A stretch of 64,000 nt of DNA from Silene conica (GCA_029255685.2 CM055319.2:36528530-36592529), one strand, 5' to 3'; shown: positions 10,351-23,984, numbered from the stretch's first letter. Numbers and translations are program-made. The notes: a model not told the origin generated them from the letters alone.

Positions 10351-11930
10351 ATAGTAATAACCGTGAACAATAGTAATAGCCAGCATTAACACTAAAACAG
10401 TAGCAGAACAGCGGGAAAACAATAACGAAACCAGTCCGGACCAGCCTACCTTTCAGCCCTCTTCGACGTCCCCTAAGCCACCTCTACCACCACCATAACA
10501 CGCTGGCTGCCACCACTGCCCCATGGTGCACCCACTAACACTAACCATGACCCCTAACAACACCTCACCAACCCTCGAAGTCGGACCCAAAACCCCCTGG
10601 CCACAACAACACTTGCGATACGTATTTTACCGACCCTCTGAAAACAGCCCCTTGAACACCCTCTACCACCACTTTCGCCACCGCCTATCACTACCCTTGA
10701 CGCCTCCCATCACCCTTAACCCCATGGTGCCAAACACCAGCCTTCAACCCTAGCTAAACCCCATGAAACAGACTCCCCTAAACCGGTGCACACCACCCCT
10801 ATACCCCTATTTCTGTATTGTTTTCGACACCCCCCTTAAAACAGCCTGTTAACCGCCCTTTCCTGACCACCATACACCACCCTTGAACCACCAACATAAC
10901 TTACTACCACCCCACTACCCTAACCCAAGAACCACGACAGGAAACAGACTCAAAAATACGAAGAAAAGCAACCAAGAACGAGTTAAAAGGAACACGCAGA
11001 GCAGGGTATTAAATCCGTGATTACCAACGACATTCGTGACGATTATTGTGATAGTTATAGTGATTCTATGGTGATTTGAAGATGATAAACATGTTATTCA
11101 TACTACAAAGATTACATACGACTGTATTACTCAGATTCGAAGGTATTAAGAGCCACGATAAACTACTTACGAAAACGCTGCTACGCAAGGGTATATATGA
11201 TGGTGATGGGCTGCTCTTTTCTCGTCTTTCTCTCTCTTTTTGCCCTTCTTCAACCTCACGACAGACCACACTTGCCTGTAGGGATAGATGGAGTAGGATG
11301 TTACGAGAGGATGGAGGCAGATGAGTGAAAGGAGAAGTATGGTTTTGCTTATTTGTGTTTGTCGATGGTACGGACACTAGGGTTTTGTTTTAAAAAGATC
11401 AAAGGGTTGGGTTGCATTACATGGTTCTCACGATAAAACCCAAGTCCAAGCCATCATACGTCAATCGTAACCCGAGTCTAATAGTCCATCCCGTAACTCG
11501 AGGAATTATCCCGCTCACAACTTGTAACTTAAAATAAATGAGTACGTATAATTAATTATACAAATTGAATTATGTAATTAGTATTAATAAATATAAATTA
11601 AATTAATTTTAAGAATATATAAAGAATATCGTAATTAAATAAAATTACGACTTAAATAAAAAATAGATATTACGTATAGATGAGAAATAAATATAAAATA
11701 GGAAATATAATTATAAATATATTTTCAAAATAAAGAAATACGAATGAAATCACATTTTATGAAATAATCATCAAATATAAAATGATTATGAAATACGAAA
11801 TAATCGTAGAGATATGATTTATAAAATAATAATAGTTTACGTAAAATACTTTATAAACCTTCCATTTGAAATAATTGTATAAAACCTGGTTTGACTGTCG
11901 TTGACCGAGGCTAATATACGAGGTATTACA

Positions 11931-14900
11931 GTACTTACTATTCTTTTTGGTTTGAAGGATGATCTGACGTGTTTACATCGTGCACATGTATCGCACATCT
12001 TTTCTTGATCAAATTTGATCTTGGGAAGACCTTCGACCAAGTCCCATCTCTTCAATTTGCTAAGAATAGGAGAACTAATATGACCAAATCTCTTATGCCA
12101 GAGACATGGATCTTCTAACGTAACTTTCATACATGAGAGAGAATCAGTAGGCACAACGTTTAAATCAATCATATAAACATTTTTCTTTCTATGACCTTCA
12201 ATAATAACTTTACTTGTACCTTCCATAATTATACGACAAATATGTGTATGAAAGACAACTTTGTTTCCTTTGTCGCATAACTGGGATATACTAATTAAAT
12301 TATGTTTAAGACCACTTACCAGATATACATCGCTAATAGAGTGAGAAGATGAGATGCCTATCTTACCGACACCTATTACCTTTCCCTTTTTGTTATCTCC
12401 GAAGGTAACCTTTCCTCCGTCAAATGGTTTCAAGGTAGTGAATAGGTTGGCATCGCCTGTCATGTGTCGGGAGCATCCACTGTCGAGGTACCATAGGTTA
12501 TTCACTTTAGCGATTATCTGCACAATATAATTTAAAGACAATTTTTAGGTACCCAAGCATACTTAGGTCCTTTAGAGTTAGTGACAATAAAAACATCTTC
12601 CATTTTAACCCAGACTTGTCTTACTAGAGGTTTCTTGGATTTGTGGTAGTTAGGTTTTGTCGATCTAGTATAAGTCTTTGGGTTTTGTTTCTTATAGGTC
12701 GTAGGTTTAGGAATTTGAGTGGTTCTATTTTTCTTTTCTGTGTAATTGAAGGACATGTCATAGAACCATCTATGGTCATTATTTCTTTCCTCAACCTTTT
12801 CATCACCTTCCTCACTGTCAATGATAGATATGGAATCATTTGGTATACCTAGAGATTTTACAAATTCGACTCCAGTTTTGAAGTCGAGTGCGTGTTTTAC
12901 ACAGTTTTCTCGTAGGTGTCCAGTATGACCACAATAAGTATAGATTAAATATTCAGGTAGGTCTACATACTTTCTTTTTCTAAAGTCACGTTCATCAGGT
13001 TTTTGTTGACATTTAGAATAGTCTCTCCTACTATAACACTCATGACCTAGACCCATCTTCATGTTGTTATCAGATTGTTCAGTTAGGAAGTTTAGTACGT
13101 TAGTACTTCCTTCCCATTTTTCGTGAACCTTACGAGCATGAAGAAGAAGGTCTTTTAAAGAATCTATTTCTTTTATGCAGGAGGAATGGTCAACATTGTT
13201 GTGTTCTTTCAAGTCTTGAATATCCTTATTAAAATTGGACACGATTTTCGCATGTTCCTTTTTAATTTTGGTTATGTTGAATTCTAGATCCATGATCTTT
13301 TGCTCGAGGATTTCAACTTCTTCTTGATGAGTTTCATCTACAACAACTGGTGTAGGTTTACTCTTTAAAAGTTCATTGGACCTTTTTAGATCTGAGGTTA
13401 TAGCTTCATTGGCTATAATCTTAGATTCAAGGTCTTTAATGTTGAGTTTTAATCTTGAGATTACAGCTTCATTGGCTGTAACTTTAGACTCAAGAATTTT
13501 CTTCTCAGACATTACTGTTTCCAATTTAACATTTGTATCAATGTTAACTTTGGATTTCAGTTTCTTAGCTTTGGCCTTTAGAAGTTGGTTTTCCTCTGCA
13601 ATGTCAAGGATCTGTTCCTTCAACTCGTCCAATTCAAGACTTTGTTCGTGACATTGGTCTAGGGTTTGTTCAAAATAATTAATTAACGCAGACTTAGATA
13701 AATGTTTAACTTGACTTTTAAGCTGTAAAAAATTTACCTCTTGGTCTTCATCATCTGAGTCAGATTCTCCGTAGAGGCAAAATTGTGATGAGTCATGATC
13801 GTCGGAGATTAGATCTAAACTGATGTTGCTTAGGCACAGGTTAGCGACTTCTTCTTCCTCTGAGTCTTCGTCATCTTCGGAATCTAATTCTCCCCAGCAA
13901 GATGCGAGCATAACCTTCTTGAATTCAGTCTTGGTGTTATCTTGTTTGGATTTGTCTTTAATTTTTGTCTCAGCTTGGACAGCCCTTGATCATATGGCCT
14001 TGATCACCACATTTGAAGCACCCTCGTTTGAAGAAGGTTTGGTTGGAGTCATTCTTTTTCTTGTCATTTGTTTTATTGTTTGATTTGGTAAATCTACCTT
14101 TGAAGACTGCCTTTTTAAAGCGTCTTGCGAATAGAACTGTTTCATCTTCCAGTTCAGGTTCGCATTCTTCGCTTGTAGAAGCTTGTAAGGCAACGTTTTT
14201 GCTTTTAGGATGATCATCATCATCTTTATTAAGCATGATCTCATGAGCCATTAGAGATCCAATAAGTTCTTGATAAGTCATGGTCGTGAGATCACGAGCC
14301 TCTTCAATTGCAGTGACTTTTGGTTGCCATTTTTTGGTAAGGCTTCTAAGGAATTTTCTGACTATGTCCTCAGAATCATACTTCCTACCAAGGTTCCGTA
14401 GTTCATTCAGTATGCAAGAGAATCGTGCAGACATGCTATCAATCGATTCATTCTTTTCCATAGTGAAAAGTTCATATCGTTGAATAAGCAAGTCTATGCG
14501 ATGTTACTTGACTACGGAGGTACCTTCGTAGGCAAGTTCTAGGCCATCCCATATTTCTTTAGCTGAATTACAAGAGGAGAAGCGATCAAATTCAGAAGTA
14601 ATCATACCGTTTTGAAGTAGACTCATGGCTTTTGAATTCTTCTTAGCAATCTTGTAATCAGCTTCCACGTAGTCACTTTCTGATTTTTCGTACGTGGTTC
14701 CATTTGCAGAAGCGACCAAGATTTTCTTTGGTCCATTTGAATTATCTTCCAGCATTCCCAATCACATCCTTTGACGTAGTGGGTCATCATGTTCTTCCAT
14801 AAGCTATAGTTCTTTCCATCGAAGATGGGACACTTAAGGTGTTTCGAATCCATTAAGAATCAATAAAAGGATCAATCTCAAGCTGTAAGGCTTTCAAGAG

Positions 14901-16421
14901 GACGAGGCTCTGATACCAATTGAAGAGTCTATTGACCTAGATATACTCAAGAAGGGGGGGGCGTTGAATTGAGTATGCCAACTTTTTCGATTCTTCTTCG
15001 ATGTTTGTTGATGAGACGTAGTAATAGCAAGTAACGAGTAAGAACGATAAAGTAAAGGAGACACGATCTTTTGAAGTGGTTCAGTTTCACAAATCGAATC
15101 CTACGTCCACTATTCTCGATTAATAAAATTATTACCTTCTCCGGATTACAATTTTATCAACCCAACTCGTACAACTTTGATATTAGTTGTAACTCAATCT
15201 AGATACCGTAAAATATCTAGCTACGACAAGTACCGTTAAATATTTGCTTACAATGAGTACCGCTAAATACTCAAATCTATCTTAAGTAAATAAGATAAAG
15301 TCTTCAACAATTTTTTGTGTTCAATGATCTTGAACGTGTGAGAATTTCCTTCGATGCTTGTAGTCTTGATTACGAGATTTGACAATGATTGGCACGGAAA
15401 ACGAGACGTATGAGAGATTACGTTCGTTCGTTTCTAGGTATGCGTGAGGCGTGTATTTCGTTGGTCTTGGACGTGTGATGTAGTATGTATATATACTAAT
15501 TTAGATCTAGGTTGAATCCTAGATAGTTTAGGAAATTACTTTATCTAGAATACTTATTCTAGGTAATATTCTAAAACTTAATCTTACTTGATTTAGGAAA
15601 GGACTCTAATAAGATATTATTAATTTAAGACATAAGATAATATTTCCACAAACCTATTTGATTTAGGAAATATCTTATACCATAAAATATAGTATCCTAT
15701 TTTAAATCAATTCCTAATTCTTGTCAAGATATAATAAATTATATCTTTAACTAAATCCTAGTTTGACTTTTAGTAAATTAAATAAACACATATTATTGAA
15801 TTAAACCTTAAGACAATACAAAACGTGTTACTTAACCACACGCACAACGAGATAAACGATCTCGAGGCGCACGGTTCCCAAGGTACACGTTTCATAGAAT
15901 ACGTTGTCCGAGACATATTTCTCGAAGGACGTTTCTTTAGGAGTTTAGATTTTGACAATATCGGTTAGAATAAAATCCTTAGTATATTAGAATTAATATT
16001 TATCTCATAAGATAAATATCTTAATTCTTCTTAACCAAAGAATATTTTTATCCTAAAAACCGTTTTAAGATTACTAAATTAATATATAACAACATATCAA
16101 TAGCACGCATAAATCTTCACGCTTTTATTTATTCCACGCAATTCTCATTTCTTCAATAGTTATAGATACGACCTATAACTTAAGTACTCTTTGATGTCGT
16201 ACTAAAACTTTTATCTTGTAAGTCTTCAAAAAGACTTGACATTTGACATGAGCTTGATCTCTCTTCAATCTTCGATTGAATATATACTTTATTAAACTAC
16301 GATCTTCGCTCTATAATAAACTGTACACTTAAACGCACGATTACACACATATGTATATAAAACATAATTATTTAGACTTGTCATTATTAAAACATAATTA
16401 TATAGAATATATTACTCAACA
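11931..16421 (-). mobile_element. Ty1-copia element, Sirevirus-like, 5' half (minus strand)
   Basis: Read right to left: 5' LTR (14921-16421, TGTTGAGTAA...TCTTCA, 1.5 kb), primer-binding site (about 14909-14920), Gag beginning near 14853, a CCHC zinc knuckle (about 13975-14015), a long lysine/glutamate-rich coiled-coil region (about 13000-13900), a second zinc knuckle (about 12890-12930), then the protease and the Gag-pre-integrase domain (about 11935-12530). A long coiled-coil Gag extension is typical of the SIRE/Maximus lineage. Integrase, reverse transcriptase and the 3' LTR are not in the window, because a gypsy-2 LTR interrupts the element at 11930. It is broken, with a few breaks in the visible part, and is older than that insertion. 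Confidence 0.85.
14921..16421 (-). repeat. 5' LTR of the Sirevirus-like copia
   Basis: On the minus strand it starts TGTTGAGTAATATATTC and ends GACTCTTCA, immediately before ATTGGTATCAGAGCC (the primer-binding site). Length 1501 bp, AT-rich, no genes. The partner LTR is not in the window, so the age cannot be read from LTR divergence. Confidence 0.85.
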
Positions 16422-16892
16422 TCTGTTCTCTCGATAGTAGTCTCTTTAAATCGAAAAGAGTAATTAGGGAAAATCATGTCATATTCGTTTCGAACAATGA
16501 CAAGAAATGAAGAGTTCATTTAAGGAGTGATAATTGATTGAGTAAAAATAGATCACTATAGGGATAGTGATACTGGTTCAAGTAGAAGCAAAAGAATAAC
16601 ATGCGAGAAATGAAAAGTTCATTTAAGAAATGATATTTATTGAGTGAAAGTCGATCACTATAGAGACAGTGATATTGGTTTTAGTGGGAGTGATATTCAT
16701 TAGAAAATTGAACCCACCATTTAGAGGGAATGGTGATTCTTTAAAGTGAAAAGAATAAGAGGTTTTCAATTCTAGATGAATAAGAACATTGAACATCATA
16801 GGATGATGGAGCTTCACAAGAGAGTTTATTATATTGATAATACAACGTCACCTATTCAAAATCAAAAGGTTGGATAAATTATTCATATTAAC

Positions 16893-16907
16893 GAATATAG
16901 AATCACG
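16893..16907. repeat. Left target-site duplication of the LINE
   Basis: GAATATAGAATCACG occurs here and again at 17592-17606, directly after the A-tail. A 15-bp perfect duplication is typical of target-primed reverse transcription. Confidence 0.95.
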
Positions 16908-17591
16908 GGAAAAAGATATGCAGAGTTAAAGATATGATCATGGGAATAAACAGTACAGAGCTTGCAGACCTGCACCAGTATTCCATTAGCAAAATCTATG
17001 ATCAGTTGAGACCTCAAAATCCTGAATTACAATGGCCAGGGATGATTTGGAATGCTTGGACAACAAGGAAACATACTATGATCAATTGGCTACATCATCA
17101 TAAAGCTTTTAAGACAAAAGATAAGCTGCTCCAATATGGAATAGCCTCGGATGATTCTTGCTGCATCTGTAATGCTGCAACAGAACAGGATTCTCATCTC
17201 TATTTTGAATGTTCTTACAGTGAAAATCTTTTGAAGCAAGTAAGGCAATGGACTGGAATGAACGTACCAAGTAGTCAGGTTGATGCTTGGAGTATGAGCA
17301 GAAGAGGAACTAAGATGAAGAGGGGAATACTTCATGCTATTCTGAATGCTACTGTATATCATATTTGGATGCAACGAAACAAAGCAAGGGTGGATAACAA
17401 ACTGATGAGACCAGAGCTAGTCTTTAAAAGTATTCAACATGAGATTAGAATGAAAATTGAGCAAAGATGTAAAGGACATATTCCACTTAGGGATAAGTCT
17501 TGGATTGAAAAACTTATGATGTAAGGGGACTTGTAAAGGAAGGACTTTCCTTCCTTCTTTTGAGCTTAATATATTTTTACCAAAAAAAAAA
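16908..17591 (+). mobile_element. 5'-truncated L1-type LINE
   Basis: A 684-bp insertion bounded by perfect 15-bp duplications and ending in an A-run (17582-17591). It keeps only the last part of ORF2 plus a short 3' untranslated region (17525-17581). Truncation at the 5' end is usual for LINEs because reverse transcription starts at the 3' end and often stops early. Confidence 0.95.
16910..17524 (+). pseudogene. C-terminal fragment of LINE ORF2 (zinc-binding RT tail)
   Basis: The frame is open from the truncation point at 16910 to the stop at 17524; the first ATG is at 16934. The protein matches the zf-RVT region found downstream of plant L1 reverse transcriptase: a WNAW motif, then CCIC near residue 75, then HLYFEC near residue 92, giving the C-C-H-C pattern, and a basic C-terminus. 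Endonuclease and reverse transcriptase domains are absent, so it cannot move on its own. The preserved frame suggests a fairly recent insertion. I see no promoter, so expression is doubtful. Confidence 0.9.
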
Positions 17592-19149
17592 GAATATAGA
17601 ATCACGTAATGATTTATACAACCTAAAAACTTTTGATTAATGGCCAAGATAATTGAAAATGATGCGTTCTCGAGAAGATCTAATAATGAGAACATGAAAA
17701 ACTACAAAATAGATTTCAGTACAAAGTAACTAGGTACCTTAGAGCGATAAGTTGATCCCTCTGACATACCAATACGTCACGAGTTATGAGATAACAGTGG
17801 GAGCTTCTTTCATAGAGAGAAACTCAATATCTAGAATGAGTTCTAGACATGTACTCAAATAAGATCATATTATACGAGATAATATGAGTTAGAAGGAGAC
17901 TAAAAATTTGTAGGTTTTGAAAACATGAATAAAAGGTTTATTCGCAAATTCAAACCACTAATACAAATTGATGATCATGCATCAAATGCTATGGAGCAGT
18001 GATATTGTATTGACTGTCCATAAATGATAATATCGTTTGAGTTATAATTAACTCACAATTAAAAGATACTTTGTCAAATCCAAATGGGTTGTAAGAGATA
18101 ATTTTTTGAACCCCAGGCCATAAAGTGAACTGGATTAACTTAGTATAGCCCCTAGCCGCTTGTATGAGGTGACATCTCGAACCGACTAGAGTGTGAGGCG
18201 ATTGTTGGCAAGTTCAAATGCCATAGAGTCATATGGGATGACTAGTCGATCACATAGACAGACTGTGAGAGACACTCTGTCGGGCAAAGTGACCGCTTAT
18301 AGAGTTCTGGAAATTTTATAATAGGCCGGTCGTGGCAAGAGCTGCTATAGTATTCTTATGAGTCAATTCTTAGACTAAAGATTACTCGCCCAAGATGGCA
18401 CAGTTTTGACATAGCTTTGATTCATTCTCTATGACTTTTCATAACTGGAGTCAAATGGGATTGTTTTGGGTTATGTTAGGCTAGTTGAAGGGAGTAGTGC
18501 GATAGGAATTGTCCACCCCTTTATCAGGGTTGTTCAAATCTCAAGGCCACTCGTGGAGAAGTTAACTGGAAATGCGTACCTATTCCATTTTGAGAAGTTA
18601 ACTGGAAATGCGTACCTATTCCACTCGAGGAGAAGTTGACTGGGAGGGAGTACATGATACTCACTCCACCCCGGTTATTCGTACCTATTCCATTTCGGGT
18701 GTCTCAGTTAATTATTTAACTTTGTATTTTAAGAATGTATTTGATGAGCAATATAATTGATCACACTCAAGTTAATTCACTTGTCGTCTAATATTTCCTC
18801 CAATTTCTTCTCTTGGTTTTTGTGCCAAAATCAAAGGTAAGAAAATGATGGGTACGGGGAAGTATCATCTAAGAATAGACGTATTTCTCTAACTATGATG
18901 TCCTAATTCACTACTCTTAATCGCTATCACACATGTATATGCTCCGACCCATGTCTCACAGCATTTTTAATAATTTAAACAAAATTTAATTATACCAATC
19001 AAGTAAGTTTCAAAAAAAAAAATTGATCATATATGAGTTGGGCCAAAATAGATGGAATAAACCTACTTAAAATTATTGAATAATACATCCATTTAGTTTA
19101 AAAAGGAAGTGAAAGTGAGATTCGAGGGTAATAAGTTCAATATCTAATA

Positions 19150-19432
19150 CTTCCTCCGTTCGAATCCAAAGCGCACATACGCTTTTTGCACAAATAATAA
19201 GAAAGATATTAAAAAACTATTAAAAGTACATTTGGAGGTGTGTAAGATGTTTTTTTATTAATTTAAATGTGTGATGGTGGATTATAGGTGGGCCATGTAG
19301 TGGCATTTTATGTAGATAAATGGTTTTCATAAGGGTAGTTTAGTCATTTTGTTTTCTTTTTTAGGAAAGTGGTAGAGTGGATATGAATGGATGAAAAAGG
19401 AATATATGTAAGTTGGATAAGAATGGAGGAAG
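19150..19432. mobile_element. Stowaway-like MITE (Tc1/mariner type)
   Basis: A 283-bp element with terminal inverted repeats CTTCCTCCGTTCGAATCCAA on the left and, reverse complemented, CTTCCTCCATTCTTATCCAA on the right (17 of 20 match). It is flanked by TA on both sides (19148-19149 and 19433-19434). The CTCCGT-type ends, TA duplication and size are the marks of Stowaway. It is non-coding and would depend on a mariner transposase in trans. Confidence 0.9.
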
Positions 19433-20700
19433 TACTTTACATATCACCATAAATCTACATGTAAATTTGTAAGACTCCTCAAGTCTCAACACCTTATAAT
19501 GTTTAGCCAAGTTGATGACTATCCGAATCATCAAGGCATGTTTCCCGTCTTGTCGAAGACGATTTTGCATAAATATAGTATAAAACAACGCTGAACATAT
19601 ATAACCATATTAATGATAATTGGTAAAGGCAGTTATTAGAATAATCAGTTTTACAATAGACTTGTGTAAGACAACCTCACACTAGTTGAACAGTTTGGAC
19701 TTTGTTACATTAGTATATTATGCTTTGATTACATAGAAATCAACTGGCAGCAATTCAGCCCATACACAGGACTATACTCTAGCTTGTCATAGACTGATCA
19801 TCTACCACCTGTACATGAAAGAGAAAAGACCGTTAATAAACTTTATTGCTAGTATGCAGATAGAAGTTTATCAATGAAGTTCTGTTGTGCGAGATAAGCC
19901 CAAATATAAGGAATTAAAGAGTCACCAAAAAAATTATGGTAATTATCAATTTACCACAAATCACCAATTCAATTCCTTAAATGGTAAAAAAATTAAGGAG
20001 TGCATACTTGTTTGGATTGAGGAAATTGTAAGGAAAGGGAGAAAGGGGGAGGGAGAAGACATAAAAATCCCTTACTTGGTTAGAAGACGACTTCAGGAAA
20101 AAGAAGTACAAAAATCGGGAATCTACAACAAAATTTAAATCTACTTTGGAGTATAACCTTGCAAAATTAGATGTTTGGTTAGAAATTTTTGACATTAGCA
20201 ACACGTAACATTAACATTACATGTACATTGTAATGTATACCTTTGTTACAATCATTTGTTTCTTTTTAGTTAAGACGCCCTTTACGAAGAATAAAAAAAA
20301 GTAAACAAATGAATGATATATACAGTTGTTCTTAATTTAGTCTATGTATCTAGTTAGATAGACGGAAGATAGATTATAGATATATAGATGTGTGTCAACA
20401 AATAGCTCTAAGTTTCTTGATTTGGCAATAGTTAAGTATTGGTGTGTTACTGTGCTCTTGATGAACTAAATATATCGAGGAGCTATTATTTATGAAGACA
20501 TCGAACATGAGCTTAGCCTTATTGTACTATTAAGCCTATCTTGAGTAGCAACAACTATATGGCCAGCTGCTAACCTCCCTTAACCCCACCATTTTGACAA
20601 TAACACTGTTAGTATATCACATTATACCAGTTAAATAGTAATCTAACAATGTATAATAGTTAGTGTTAATAACATCAGTTTATATAATAAAATAGTAAGT

Positions 20701-20880
20701 CTTGCTTGCGACGGGTCGTCATTTGTGACGGATATTTTGTGAGATACAATGAGTAGAAAATGAGTTAGTGGACAAAGTGGACCACATGAATAGTGTTGGA
20801 GAAAGAGAAAAAGTGGGTATTTTGTGAGAGGAAAAAGTATCCGTCACAAGCTTGCGACGGATAGTGCCGTTGCAAATAAG
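20701..20880. mobile_element. Putative 180-bp MITE with TTGCGACGG ends
   Basis: It starts CTTGCTTGCGACGG and ends CCGTTGCAAATAAG, an imperfect inverted repeat (11 of 14). Internal copies of TGTGACGGAT and ATCCGTCACAAG also face each other. There is no clear target duplication. The TTGCGACGG motif is the subterminal repeat of the CACTA at 56593-59972, so it may be a derivative of a related family. Confidence 0.45.
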
Positions 20881-22199
20881 AATTTGTGATTATAAAAAGC
20901 TAAACACGAGTATAATATGGCATCAAAGGTCATTTTATTATTCAGTATAGATAAATAGTCAATTTAGGTGATTCAACTTTTTGTTTTGCTCTATATGTAT
21001 GCAAATGAGTCAATTTATAATTTGTATGAACATGAGAAATAATAGTATGCTTTGTGAGTTTCTCCTTCCACTATATATGAAATTTCAAAAAAAAATATGG
21101 AATAAATTGTTATATGTTCATGGAAATTACTTTGAAATGGTGAACCCAGACAAACTGATAAGATTATAGAGGGAGAATTGCATAAGGAATTATATTATTG
21201 ATCGGTCGTCTTACATTGATATGTGACGATACATCGTCAAATCATCAAACCCTAGAATGATAAACGCAAATGATAGATTGGTCTAGTATAACCCAATATC
21301 CTAATGCAAACCTTTAACATTAATTCTCATTCTGACATTTTGTCAAATATGTACAATGCATACGTATTAAGTGAACCTCTACAACAATTGAAACATCAAA
21401 TGGCTGGCAAATACATAATGACGCAATAGCAAAGCAACATATGAGATTGAATAGCGAAAACTAATAAGCAATCTATAAACATAATCGACATGCATAATGC
21501 GGAAAAGGTGAAAAGCTCAATAAACAATCTGTAGGTGAAGAAAGGAAAGGTTTGAAACGACACAGAAAGTTAATTATTGAAAGAAGTTACCCATTGTAAT
21601 TGTGTGAATGTGTCATGATGGATTTTGAAACAGGTTGATAGGAAGGAGTGTAGTTTAAAATTCACATTAAACAATCCATTGATGGATCTTGAAACATCAT
21701 AACTTATCTTAGTACTATTCTAGAAATTTGTAAAATAGTAGGGAGCAATACAACCAAATAATTAATAATTAAAATCTACCAATAATCCTAAAATAATGGT
21801 ACGTTGGTACTCCGTATCAAAAATCAATATACATGGAGATAAATAGCAAGATATTGACAGAATCATACCTAGAAAACCATCAATTATCAATCGGTAGCAT
21901 TACCAATTACATTAGTTTGCCTGGGTATTTGAATTAATGTAAATGATTGCCTCAATTAAAGGAATTAGTTTGCTTGGGTATTCACTGTAATGGAGATAGT
22001 TACTCAATTAAGAGAATTAAAATTGATGTGAAGATAGATTGATCTTCACAATTTGGTGTGAAAAATGCTGCTGGTGAGGAGAGGTAAATGGCGGCTATAG
22101 AATTCGATGTAGGTGTATTGAATAGTTTTTAGGTTTACATAGTACTATCGTAGTGAGCGGGAAAATAATTGTTGTATGGTTGCCACGTTTACAGAGAAA

Positions 22200-22229
22200 C
22201 TAGTGTAACACCCGTGAAAAATCACGGGT
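22200..22229 (-). other. Helitron 3' terminus: hairpin plus CTAG
   Basis: ACCCGTGA (22210-22217) and TCACGGGT (22222-22229) form a perfect 8-bp stem with an AAAA loop. On the minus strand the stem is followed six bases later by CTAG, then T. This stem and tail are the standard 3' end of plant Helitrons. Confidence 0.88.
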
Positions 22230-23984
22230 TGTGTACACTTATTTTTAAAGACGACGTCGTTATATTTATGTCAATATATAACAATTATGTTTATTTGAAC
22301 GAATTATTGTGAAATGTGGATTTTTTTTCTAATGACATTACATCAAACTTATATAGACAACCAAAAAGCCAATGACTGGTAGAGTGAAGAAAAATTCAGG
22401 AAATAAGAAAGGACGGGAAACTTAATTTGTACTTAATTTGTAAATTATAGAAGACGATAAATTATAGTTATTATAAAACCCCACATATTATAATTTTTAT
22501 ATAACATTTATATATATATTTATAAAATATATAAGAAGACGATAAATTATAGTTATTATAAAACCACAAATTTATAATTTTTATATAAAATTTGTATATA
22601 TATTTATAAAATATATAATGACATTTGATTTTTTTTATAATAGGAATTTAGGTAAAATATGGCAATGTTAATAAGCGTAATAATTGTAAGAACGGGATAA
22701 AACATTCTAATTTGAGAACATTATGATATGTAAATTTATTAAAACTCAAAAGTAAGAGTATTATTTTCTATAAAATAAAATAAAAACTGTGTATAAAACC
22801 GATTGTACGAAACGTTTTTGTTAATAAGGTTGAATTTTAAATACGTAAAAAGAGAACTAAGACCGACATGTTAAATGACAATGTTGCCCCGATAAGATTG
22901 AACATGTTATTTGTGAACATAACCTAAACAAATTAGGTTTTCTAGCATCCACCGCCACTCAGAACTCCATCCCCCATTATCATCAAACATAATTCAATCC
23001 GCCATTCTATGCATCTTACCATTATTCCGATTAAGGGTATAACGTTTAGCAAAAATCAACATCTATCGATTAAGGGTATGTATTCGTTTTTCTCTCTCGT
23101 TCGTTTACAAATTTCTGGATATGTATTTGTTTTTCTGTGTCGTTCGTTTTTTATTGTAAATAATTTCAGAGATCTACATCTATCGATTAAGTGTATAAAG
23201 TTTAGCATTCATCTTCACCTTTGTCGATTTGGTTTTAAATCAAAGCTATTTTGAATTTCGAAATCGAAAAAATAACAGATCTGTAGAAACTTTTTTCTAA
23301 TATTGATGAACAACGATTTAAAATTTTTTCTCTGGAATTTGCGTGGGCTGTAAAAATATTGATGAACACCGATTTACAATTTTATCAGATTAAAAGTGAA
23401 AAAGATCTTTCTAATATTGATTTTATATTGTAAATTATTTAAATTAAGTCTAAAATACAATAATCCATCGTTATTTTGTATTGCATGTGGTTGAAAACGA
23501 TTTATCATTTCACGTTCTTAATCGACGAAGCTGTTTGACGATTTTAGAGGTGGTAAAATCCTAGATCTATTTATATTAAGGTTAGTTTATTTACCATTGT
23601 TCTCAGAAGTTTTAATTTACTAATTATTTGATTGAAATAGTAATGATTTTGTTTACCCAAATAGATTGTATTTGCTGGTGTAACTAATTTACCAATTATT
23701 TGATTGAAATAGTAATTGATTTTTTATTGTAACTAATTTAAATGAAATGTTAACTATCATTCTGTTATTTTTTATTGCATGTTGTAATTATATTGTACCG
23801 AATAACAATTTGTCCGTATCAGAAGCCAAAAAATCTTTCTAATATTGCTTTTCTATTGTAAATTCTGGATCTATTTATATTAAGGTTAATTTATTTATCA
23901 TTTTTATCAAAAGTTTTAATTTATTAATTATTTGATTGAAAGAGTAATGATTTTGTTTACTCAAATAGGTTTTATACAGTATGT
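22230..23984. other. Helitron 3' region, non-coding
   Basis: AT-rich and without genes. A tandem duplication with an 85-bp offset starts at 22449 and 22534 (AGAAGACGATAAATTATAG) and runs to about 22620. Short repeats of ATCGATTAAG(G/T)GTAT appear around 23025-23200. Confidence 0.6.

Larger units (their letters stand above)
9102..11930 (-). repeat. 5' LTR of gypsy family 2 (2.8 kb, minus strand)
   Basis: On the minus strand it runs from TGTAATACCTCG (outer end, 11930) to GGGGGTGTTACA (9102), next to a primer-binding site. It is the same family as the LTR at 50067-52304, sharing the region around 9330-9460 nearly word for word. It contains a tandem array of about 27-bp units (about 9505-9690, built on CACAAGACCCATTA) and a TAA/TTA-rich microsatellite (about 10195-10350). 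No genes are seen. It is inserted into the copia element that continues at 11931. Confidence 0.85.
16422..18800. mobile_element. Degenerate copia-like 3' non-coding region, split by a LINE
   Basis: The part around 18480-18720 (TATCAGGG, CAAGGCCACTCG, GTTAACTGG) resembles the non-coding stretch between pol and the LTR of the copia at 41059-49735 (compare about 47980-48060). Two near-identical 30-40 bp blocks occur around 18555-18640. There is no coding capacity apart from the LINE at 16908-17591. The boundaries are uncertain and I could not find LTR ends, so the assignment rests on this weak similarity. Confidence 0.45.
18800..22199. other. AT-rich DNA without recognised genes
   Basis: Apart from the MITEs at 19150-19432 and 20701-20880 I recognise nothing here. 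Open frames are short and lack codon structure. A short imperfect direct repeat around 21900-22020 is built on TTAGTTTGC(C/T)TGGGTATT. It may be old transposon debris or ordinary intergenic sequence. Confidence 0.5.

Noticed and set aside
10231-10422. Poly-tyrosine / poly-asparagine style frames, also at 50813-51207
   Set aside because: They are translated microsatellites.
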